Shown here: positions 54,418 through 62,649 of the stretch, piece after piece
How positions within the stretch are numbered: the first letter of the stretch is position 1
Layout of the letters: each line of letters begins with the position of its first letter
Assembly: GCF_900098925.1 (NCBI RefSeq)
Contig: NZ_LT622358.1
Coordinates: 658,915-722,914 of the forward strand
Source: Bacillus massiliglaciei
GTDB lineage: Bacteria > Bacillota > Bacilli > Bacillales > DSM-1321
DNA: 64,000 bases
Direction: 5' to 3'
Translations under genes and position numbers: made by a program
The notes under the pieces: model-generated
What the model saw: only the letters and a program-made list of their open reading frames with translations
Databases searched by the model: none
Told to the model about the DNA's origin: nothing

Positions 54418-55968
54418 TTACATAAATTCGATTAATATATGCTGACTTGCATGCTCCCTCGCTATTACACTTTGTGAATGGACTGGAGAATGATTATTTC
54501 GGGAGGCAAGCAAAGAATATTTCCCTGGCGGAATATTGCTGAATAAAAAGTTGCCGCATTCATCCGTTTCTGTACTTAAAAGGAGAATATTGGAGTGGTC
54601 AATTAGATGAACAGCAGCCAGTTTAATTCCTTTTCCAAAAGGATTCGTAATTTTTCCTTCAATATCTGTAAAACCCGCATTTCCTCTGTCTGTTGTTTCA
54701 ATCGCGTCCTCAAGCCTGGCAAGGAAGGACAGATCAAGGACAGTGCCGCTCGTTAGGGGAGAAGAAGAAGGCCGATGGCAGAGGGACTGTTCATATACTT
54801 CTAATGTTTTTTTTACCATTAAATCCAAAGACCAAGCGTTCTTCGCAAAGATACGGGCTGCTCTGCCTATTTCTGTTCTGCGGACTGGTGAAGATAAAAG
54901 GATATCCAGGTATTTAATGAGCCCTTCACTCTCTTTTGATTTTACTAAATAACCGGTAACCCCGTGCTTAATCATATCCGGACAGCCGCCAACATCCGTT
55001 GCAATGACAGGTTTGCCCGCAAGCTGGGCTTCGATAATGGAGAAAGGCAAAGTATCATGAATCGAAGGATGCACCACAATATCAGAAGCAGCCAGCAATG
55101 ACGGAATATCTTTTCTTCCTCCTAAAAAAGCAATATCGTTGCTTAAATCCAGTTCATCTGCCTCCTTCATCAGCTGGTTCTTTAAAATACCATCTCCTAT
55201 GATCCAGCAAATAAAATGATGCCCCATTTCTTTTAATGAACGCAGTGCTTTCAATAAGTAAGTATGTCCTTTAATGGGAACAAGACGTGCCGGATAACAA
55301 ATGACAAGTTTTTCATTTGTTTCAGGAATTGGAACGGTTTTTTTGGAGTATCTGTCGAATTCGGATAGATCGATTCCATATGGGATGATGGATGTCTTGG
55401 AATGAATTTCTCCAAGTTGATTCATTTCTTGATAAAGCCAGTTACAAGGAAAAATAAGGCGGTCTGCAGACTGTACACTAAATAATTCTTCTAAAGCGAT
55501 ATACTGCATTTCTGTCTCAGTTTTCAACTCATTTTGCCTGCTTGTATACCACTCACGAGTTTTACAATTATGAAAGCTGGAAATCAAGGGGATCCCGGCC
55601 GGCTTGATATTTTGAAAAGCTCTGGTCGAAATCATATCCTGTGTATGGATAATATCATATTCCTCCAGGCTGAATGATCGTGCCGCTTCCTGGTATGTAT
55701 AGGTCTCAAGTTCTCTCCAAATCATCCATTGAGTAAAGTACGGGTATTTCTCTTGATAGATCTTTTGATATTTATGTTCCAGCCTGCTCTTGATTTCTTT
55801 TTTTTTGACGCGGTTCTTCTCTGTATAAATCTCCGTCATTTGAGGATTATGGGCTAAAATGTCCACTTCATGTCCAAACGCAGAAAGTTTCTTTGAAAGC
55901 TGGCTCACATATGTAGCGACTCCGCCGATTCGCGGATAGGACTTATATTTTGCAAGCAGGATTTTCAT
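54418..55968 (-). CDS. GT4 glycosyltransferase fused to a carboxypeptidase-regulatory/CnaB-like domain
   Basis: 516 residues. Residues ~1-395 are a GT4 enzyme (LAKYKSYPRIGGVATYVSQL, HTQDMISTRAFQNIKP, PARLVPIKGHTYLLKAL, FSIIEAQLAGKPVIATDVGG). Residues ~434-516 look like a beta-sandwich of the carboxypeptidase-regulatory/Cna-B kind: DIEGKITNPFGKGIKLAAV, TDECGNFLFSNIPPGKYSLL. That domain usually occurs in surface proteins and is odd on a glycosyltransferase; it may bind glycan or coat protein. Paralogous to the two other GT4 enzymes. Transcribed alone. Confidence 0.88.
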   Translation of the reverse strand: MKILLAKYKSYPRIGGVATYVSQLSKKLSAFGHEVDILAHNPQMTEIYTEKNRVKKKEIKSRLEHKYQKIYQEKYPYFTQWMIWRELETYTYQEAARSFSLEEYDIIHTQDMISTRAFQNIKPAGIPLISSFHNCKTREWYTSRQNELKTETEMQYIALEELFSVQSADRLIFPCNWLYQEMNQLGEIHSKTSIIPYGIDLSEFDRYSKKTVPIPETNEKLVICYPARLVPIKGHTYLLKALRSLKEMGHHFICWIIGDGILKNQLMKEADELDLSNDIAFLGGRKDIPSLLAASDIVVHPSIHDTLPFSIIEAQLAGKPVIATDVGGCPDMIKHGVTGYLVKSKESEGLIKYLDILLSSPVRRTEIGRAARIFAKNAWSLDLMVKKTLEVYEQSLCHRPSSSPLTSGTVLDLSFLARLEDAIETTDRGNAGFTDIEGKITNPFGKGIKLAAVHLIDHSNILLLSTETDECGNFLFSNIPPGKYSLLASRNNHSPVHSQSVIAREHASQHILIEFM

Positions 55969-56166
55969 TCATCCCATTCCTCCTTTATTAATGATGATAG
56001 GTGAATAAAAAATCCTATCCATATTACTTATATGGAATTCTTACATATTGTTTCCATTTAATTGTCGTAACATTGCCGGCACGTGCAGAGATGGAAAAGA
56101 ATTCAGTTTTGGCTTTTTCTGCATATCATGTATGACTTGGTTTCTAAAAAGAGAGGGAAATAACAC

Positions 56167-56727
56167 ATGAATACAACCTTTTATCTAGTGAGACATGGAG
56201 AAACAGATTGGAATAAGGAAAAACGGATTCAAGGCAGATCAGAAGTTCCCTTAAATGCAAAAGGGATCCAGCAGGCGAAAAGAACTGCAGATCTATTAGC
56301 AACGAGAAAAATCGAAATTGTACTGACAAGTCCTTTATATCGAGCGAGACAAACAGCAAAAATCATCAGCCGTAAGCTCAATAGAGAATCTGTTATATAT
56401 GAAGGCCTGACTGAACGTTCTTTCGGATCACTTGAAGGAATACTAAGATCTGAAGCGGAATCTAAATATGGAGGTTTTTCGAATACGATAATTGAAAAAT
56501 GCGGCGGAGAAAAGGGATCTGCCGTTCGGCAAAGAGGATGGGAAGCACTTCAATGGGCAGAAAAAGAGTATACAGGCAATACTATTGCAGTTGTTACTCA
56601 CGGTGCCTGGCTAAATGCTGTTCTGACAAGAATAGATTCTTCCTTATCGGATCAGGTATATGAGAATTGCAGCGTCACAGTCCTGATTTGTAACGAAAAC
56701 AAACAATGGACTTTGGCAGACCTATAG
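56167..56727 (+). CDS. Histidine phosphatase family protein (phosphoglycerate-mutase-like)
   Basis: 186 residues. The RHG motif with catalytic His is in FYLVRHGETDWNKEKRIQGR; LTSPLYRARQTAKII and VVTHGAWLNAVL supply the remaining pocket residues. Broad-specificity phosphatases of this kind include PhoE-like proteins; the substrate is unknown. GAGGGAAA precedes the ATG. It lies just outside the glycan locus. Confidence 0.9.
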   Translation: MNTTFYLVRHGETDWNKEKRIQGRSEVPLNAKGIQQAKRTADLLATRKIEIVLTSPLYRARQTAKIISRKLNRESVIYEGLTERSFGSLEGILRSEAESKYGGFSNTIIEKCGGEKGSAVRQRGWEALQWAEKEYTGNTIAVVTHGAWLNAVLTRIDSSLSDQVYENCSVTVLICNENKQWTLADL

Positions 56728-56845
56728 AATGCAGACCGGAAAAATACTTAGGTTCAACTGATTAGTCAATCTTACACCATAAAAGTTAAGCATTACGGCT
56801 GAAAATCACCGGCTATCAGAACGATTTAGAAAGGGAGAGAAGACC

Positions 56846-57313
56846 TTGTATTTTGAACCTATGAATATTGCGAAACATCAAAAATTTATGATTCAGTTTC
56901 GCAGAGACTCCTTTATCATCAGTTTCGGTTCAGACAAGGACTTTGGGAATGAAGAGGAGTATCTCGATTGGATAAAAATAAAATCCAATCGATTTCCAGA
57001 TGGTTTTGTCTTAGTAATGGAAAATGAAATACCCATTGGTCAGCTTGAACTTACAATAAAAAAGGATAATGGAAGAAGCGTAGGTTATGTAAATCTATAT
57101 TATTTAATTCCAGAAAAACGCGGAATCGGGATGGGCAAGGAACTTCACCAATATGCTCTCCAGTTTTTTCGCAAAAATGGAGTAACTGAATATCAGCTTC
57201 GTGTTTCACCCTCCAATACAAATGCATTAATTTTTTACCGTAAAAATGGAATGCATGAAATGGGGCTTGAACAAGGTGGAAAAGTCATGAGAATGAAAGG
57301 AACAGTACTTTAA
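56846..57313 (+). CDS. GNAT-family N-acetyltransferase
   Basis: 155 residues starting with TTG, 8 nt after GGGAG. VNLYYLIPEKRGIGMGKELH is the acetyl-CoA-binding motif A, and VSPSNTNALIFYRKNGM is motif B. The substrate is unknown. Downstream lies an IS3 remnant, so its native 3' context is altered. Confidence 0.88.
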   Translation: MYFEPMNIAKHQKFMIQFRRDSFIISFGSDKDFGNEEEYLDWIKIKSNRFPDGFVLVMENEIPIGQLELTIKKDNGRSVGYVNLYYLIPEKRGIGMGKELHQYALQFFRKNGVTEYQLRVSPSNTNALIFYRKNGMHEMGLEQGGKVMRMKGTVL

Positions 57314-57330
57314 AAGGAAAGGACCTCTGG

Positions 57331-57742
57331 TGATGTGCCCCCAAAAAATTAGACGAACAATTCTAACTCTTGGGGTGTTTTTTGTGGTCAAATATGATGA
57401 AGGATTTAAGCAAAAAGTAGTTGACGCTTATTTAGCAGGTGAAGGTGGATATGCTTCCTTAGCTATCAGATTTGGAATTCGAAGTAAAACCAATATAAGA
57501 AAATGGGTCAGTGTGTTCCAACAATTTAGCAAACAAGGTTTGGCTCCTAAAAAAGCAATTACGAATTATCCTGTTCAATTTAAATTAGATGTCCTAAACT
57601 ATAAGGTAAGAACAGGAGATTCCCTTGAAGAAGTTGAACGGATAAACGCAAAATTGACTGGTATAAGCCCGGTGGAATACCGTCTTTATACCAGTCAACG
57701 AGCTGCATAAATATTTTGGTCTAACTTTTAGGGTTCAGCACA
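57331..57742 (+). mobile_element. Internally deleted IS3-family (IS150-like) remnant
   Basis: 412 bp with imperfect terminal repeats (24-nt ends matching at 17 positions, both with TTAGAC at their inner side) and flanked by TGG on both sides (57328-57330 and 57743-57745), a 3-bp duplication as usual for IS3. Only the start of orfA and the last codons of orfB remain. Confidence 0.8.
57384..57710 (+). pseudogene. OrfA-OrfB deletion fusion of an IS3-type transposase
   Basis: 109 codons from GTG 57384. The first part (VKYDEGFKQKVVDAYLAGEG, then FGIRSKTNIRKWVSVFQQF) is an IS150-like OrfA helix-turn-helix. After FKLDVLNYKVRTGDSLEE the sequence jumps to NAKLTGISPVEYRLYTSQRA, the usual end of the OrfB DDE domain. 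About 1 kb encoding the catalytic core is missing, so it cannot transpose alone, although the frame is open. Confidence 0.82.
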
Positions 57743-57871
57743 TGGTGGGTCCTTTATTTATAGCATCAAAGAAAAAGAGCACTGGTCTGCGTTTGCAATA
57801 ACTAGAGGGTTGATCTCATCAATTGATGCTTTTTTTCTTTATTTTAATGAAGAATAACTTCACAGTTTCTT
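57743..57871. other. Short region with possible hairpin terminator
   Basis: AGCATCAA (about 57761-57768) can pair with TTGATGCT (about 57822-57829), followed by a T-run. The long loop makes it a weak terminator candidate. No gene seen. Confidence 0.35.
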
Positions 57872-58399
57872 TTAGCTTTCAAGCCAAGGCGCAGTTCCCG
57901 GGCCTGTTCCTGGTGCTGTTCCCGGGCCTGTATTCGGGCCAGTGCCTGGGCCTCCGTTTGAACTGTAAGAAGAATAGGAAGGCATATCGCCAATTCCACC
58001 CTGTCTTAAATTCTGAAGCCATTCGAATTTTTCAGCTGTGGTTAAACCCTCCGGAATTAATTCACGCACATCCTCCGGCAATCTTTCAAATTCGTTTCTT
58101 AAAAACAATTTGATCAAAGCTCTCATTTTTTGATATCTGGAATCGAATGTCTCCGGCAGAGAGGATAAATTCAAAGGAGAGGAAGTAAATACTCCGCTGA
58201 ATACTCCGGATTGCTTGGCCCTTAAAATCCACTCCAGCTGGTCCTCAGGGGTGAAATTTGTAGGAATCAAGAATTGCTGATCTGCTGGAATTGCCTGTTT
58301 TTCATTTTCTAAAATCTGTGTAATTTGCTGTTCCAGTACCTTCTTTTTTTGCTCCATTAAAGAATTTCTTGTGCCTCTTGCACTGCGTCTTCTTCTCAT
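57872..58399 (-). CDS. Duplicated-module protein with Pro-Gly-Thr repeat tail
   Basis: 175 residues, family not recognised. Two related modules are visible: IPADQQFLIPTNFTPEDQLE (from ~37) and LPEDVRELIPEGLTTAEKFE (from ~107), each preceded by a charged helix and followed by W-rich residues, spaced ~70 residues. The C-terminus is a collagen-like or coat-like GPGTGP/GPGTAP repeat (residues ~149-171). AAGGAGG lies 7 nt before the ATG, so the gene is real. The Gly-Pro tail resembles exosporium or coat proteins, but this is only a resemblance. The basic start RRRRSARGT is unusual. Confidence 0.72.
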   Translation of the reverse strand: MRRRRSARGTRNSLMEQKKKVLEQQITQILENEKQAIPADQQFLIPTNFTPEDQLEWILRAKQSGVFSGVFTSSPLNLSSLPETFDSRYQKMRALIKLFLRNEFERLPEDVRELIPEGLTTAEKFEWLQNLRQGGIGDMPSYSSYSSNGGPGTGPNTGPGTAPGTGPGTAPWLES

Positions 58400-59026
58400 G
58401 CTTTTTCCTCCTTGAAAGTTTTAGAAACCCAGTTACTGGTTATCTTTGCTGATGATCTTCCGGCAAAATTGAAAGGGGAGCGAGAACTTTTTATGTCTTC
58501 ATATGTTGTCCTATATGAAGTGATGCAGCAGTAGCTGAAAATTGCTTTCCCATATAGTTATTGTTCATGAGCCTTCCTATGAAATAAATGAGGCAGTGCG
58601 GATTGCCTTATTTCCGATAAAATAGCCTAAACAGAGAAAAAGAAGATAACAATTTTCAATTTTGTTACATATCTTAATAACTATCCTTTCAATAATGCTT
58701 ACACCCGTCCACTAAAATATCTTATTCAGTCTTTTATCAATAGGTAGGGCTACTAGCTGAATTTAATAAAAAAATTCTTTTGCAGAATTCCTCTCTTTTT
58801 CCCGTCATGAAGCGATTGAGCTGAAAGTCAAGAAAACTGGAGAAACCAAATCGCACTTTACAGGAGAATGAGTTAATATAATGAATCCAACCCGGGGAAT
58901 TAGTCGTAATTTTGAAAAAAAACAAATTTTATGTTTAACGGTGCCAACTGCAGGGTATTAGTTAAACAGCACTTTTTCTGTTTGAAATAAACGAACAGGA
59001 ATCGGGCTAATTATGGAGGTGCTTCT
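58400..59026. other. Intergenic region upstream of opuC
   Basis: About 630 bp with no gene I can support. A 62-codon minus-strand frame (58737-58925) lacks a ribosome site. Contents seen: a small AATTCT/AGAATT hairpin near 58776-58792 and the inverted repeat at 58978-58998 near the opuC start. Confidence 0.5.
58978..58998 (+). promoter_or_regulatory. Candidate operator palindrome upstream of opuCA
   Basis: CTGTTTG (58978-58984) and CGAACAG (58992-58998) form a near-perfect inverted repeat with a 7-nt spacer, ~30 bp before the start codon. In B. subtilis opuC is repressed by the GbsR-type regulator OpcR; whether this is such a site is not shown. Confidence 0.4.
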
Positions 59027-60187
59027 ATGTTAAAGATTGAAAATGTAGCAAAAACCTATAAAGGAGGCAAGAAAGCAGTCAAGAATATCTCATTAGAGAT
59101 AAAAAAAGGTGAATTTATCTGTTTTATCGGTCCAAGCGGATGCGGAAAAACAACGACAATGAAAATGATTAACCGGTTAATTGAGCCTTCTGAAGGTGCA
59201 ATTTATCTAAATGGAGAAAACATTCTGACTAAGGATCCAGTTGAATTAAGAAGAAATATTGGATATGTAATCCAGCAAATCGGCCTGTTTCCTCATATGA
59301 CCATCCTTGAAAATATTACCCTCGTACCAAAGCTCTTGAAATGGAAGGAATCAGAAAAAACGGCACGGGCAAAAGAACTCCTAAAATTAGTGGATATGGG
59401 GGAAGAATATTTAGACCTTTATCCTCATCAGCTAAGCGGAGGTCAACAGCAAAGAATAGGCGTGCTCAGGGCTCTTGCTTCTAATCCGCCTCTCATTTTA
59501 ATGGATGAACCATTCGGAGCTCTGGATCCAATTACCCGTGATTCCTTACAGGAAGAATTCAAAAATCTGCAGCGTACTCTTGATAAGACGATTGTTTTTG
59601 TTACACATGATATGGATGAAGCGATTAAGCTTGCAGACAGAATTGTTATTTTGCGCGCTGGAGAAATCGTTCAAGTAGGGACTCCCGATGAAATCCTTCG
59701 CAGTCCTGCAAATGAGTTTGTGGAAGAATTTATCGGTAAAGACCGTTTACAAACGAGACCAAATGTCGAGCTAGTAGAACAGGTTATGAGTCGGACACCG
59801 GTTTCCATTACAACGGATAAACCGTTAAGCTCGGCGATTTCTCTAATGCGTGAAAAAAGGGTTGACAGCCTTCTCGTCGTTGATAAAGATAATGTGCTTC
59901 AGGGCTTCATAGACTTAGAAATCATTAACGAATACCGTAAAAAGAATGTGACGGTTGGAGAAACCCTTAAGACGGATGTTTATTATGTAAGGCAGGACAC
60001 CCTTATTAGAGATGCAGTACAGAAAATACTGAAAAGAGGATATAAATATGTGCCTGTTGTTGACCAAGAAACCCGTTTGGTCGGCATTGTAACACGGACT
60101 AATCTTGTTGATATAGTCTATGACAGCATTTGGGGCGAAGAAGAAGCTGAGAAAGAAACGAACATCTACGCCGTACGGGAGGCGTAA
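59027..60187 (+). CDS. opuCA: Osmoprotectant ABC transporter, ATP-binding subunit OpuCA
   Basis: 386 residues. Walker A GPSGCGKTTT, signature LSGGQQQRIGVLRALA and Walker B LILMDEPFGALDP form the ABC domain (~1-240); two CBS domains follow (~250-370: TPVSITTDKPLSSAIS and DTLIRDAVQKILKRGYKYVP), which sense ionic strength or cyclic dinucleotides in relatives. Powers uptake of compatible solutes such as glycine betaine and carnitine. TTATGGAGGTG precedes the ATG. First gene of opuCABCD. Confidence 0.95.
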   Translation: MLKIENVAKTYKGGKKAVKNISLEIKKGEFICFIGPSGCGKTTTMKMINRLIEPSEGAIYLNGENILTKDPVELRRNIGYVIQQIGLFPHMTILENITLVPKLLKWKESEKTARAKELLKLVDMGEEYLDLYPHQLSGGQQQRIGVLRALASNPPLILMDEPFGALDPITRDSLQEEFKNLQRTLDKTIVFVTHDMDEAIKLADRIVILRAGEIVQVGTPDEILRSPANEFVEEFIGKDRLQTRPNVELVEQVMSRTPVSITTDKPLSSAISLMREKRVDSLLVVDKDNVLQGFIDLEIINEYRKKNVTVGETLKTDVYYVRQDTLIRDAVQKILKRGYKYVPVVDQETRLVGIVTRTNLVDIVYDSIWGEEEAEKETNIYAVREA

Positions 60188-60189
60188 AT

Positions 60190-61771
<1,582 letters not shown>

Positions 61772-61785
61772 AAGCAGGTGAAGAT

Positions 61786-62463
61786 ATGGAAACACTGCAG
61801 CAACTGGCAACTTATTATTCGCAAAACTGGCTCTATGTACTAACGGAATTTTATCGCCATTTTTTAATGTCCGCTTATGGCGTTCTGTTTGCAGCCATAT
61901 TTGCTATCCCGGCAGGCATTGTAATTGCGAAGTATAAAAACATGAGCAAATGGGTTTTCTCTATTGCCAATGTTATTCAGACGACCCCCGCATTAGCGAT
62001 GCTGGCTATATTAATGCTGGTTATGGGACTTGGAAGCACGACGGTAATTGTATCCTTATTTTTATATTCTTTGCTGCCGATCCTCAGAAACACATACGTA
62101 GGATTGACCAGTATTGAACAGACTTATCTGGAGTCAGGAAAGGCCATGGGAATGACTAAATTTCAGCTTCTTCGCATGGTAGAGCTCCCTCTTTCCTTAT
62201 CTGTTATTATGGCTGGCCTTCGGACCGCGCTCGTAGTGTCGATCGGTGTTACGGCAGTCGGCACATTCGTCGGAGCCGGAGGACTTGGGGACATTATCGT
62301 CCGCGGAACGAATGCCACGAATGGTACGGCTATTATTTTGGCAGGAGCGATTCCAACCGCACTGATGGCTGTAATAGCTGATCTTCTGTTAGGGTGGATG
62401 GAGCGTATATTGTCCCCTGTAAAAAACAAGAAAAAGCTTGTTATCGCCGGAGGAAAACTGTGA
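61786..62463 (+). CDS. opuCD: Osmoprotectant ABC transporter, permease OpuCD
   Basis: 225 residues, a second permease paralogous to OpuCB, with EAA loop YLESGKAMGMTKFQLLRMVE and VTAVGTFVGAGGLGDIIVRG. GCAGGTG precedes the ATG, 14 bp after opuCC. Completes the operon, which is followed by a hairpin and then an IS1182 element. Confidence 0.95.
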   Translation: METLQQLATYYSQNWLYVLTEFYRHFLMSAYGVLFAAIFAIPAGIVIAKYKNMSKWVFSIANVIQTTPALAMLAILMLVMGLGSTTVIVSLFLYSLLPILRNTYVGLTSIEQTYLESGKAMGMTKFQLLRMVELPLSLSVIMAGLRTALVVSIGVTAVGTFVGAGGLGDIIVRGTNATNGTAIILAGAIPTALMAVIADLLLGWMERILSPVKNKKKLVIAGGKL

Positions 62464-62529
62464 ATTAAGATACCGATAAAATCTTCCAAAAAAGCGTTCT
62501 GAAACAAAAATCCATGCAGTATATGCAAA

Positions 62530-62559
62530 AAACAAATTTCCTTTTGAGGAAATTTGTTT
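62530..62559 (+). terminator. Hairpin terminator after opuCD
   Basis: A perfect 12-bp stem (62530-62541 with 62548-62559), 6-nt loop; the T-run is part of the stem end. Followed at once by the IS1182 end. Confidence 0.65.
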
Positions 62560-62585
62560 CAGGCTGTAGACAAACTCGTGAAAAT

Positions 62586-62608
62586 CGAGTTTATCTACAG
62601 CCTTTTTT
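62586..62608 (+). terminator. Terminator at the IS1182 left end
   Basis: The right arm CGAGTTTATCTACAGCC (62586-62602) pairs with GGCTGTAGACAAACTCG (62562-62578) with one mismatch, loop of 7 nt, followed by TTTTTT. It would stop opuC transcription from entering the transposase gene. Confidence 0.8.
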
Positions 62609-62649
62609 ATTTTAAAATGGAGGTAACAAATTTACTTGAGGTGACCAAT

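Noticed and set aside
36100..55968. Vegetative capsule or teichoic-acid locus
   Set aside because: No flippase, polymerase, chain-length regulator or initiating membrane glycosyltransferase was found, and the promoters fit sigma-K better; still not formally excluded.
58737..58925. 62-codon minus-strand frame in the region upstream of opuC
   Set aside because: No ribosome site, AT-driven composition and no recognisable motif.
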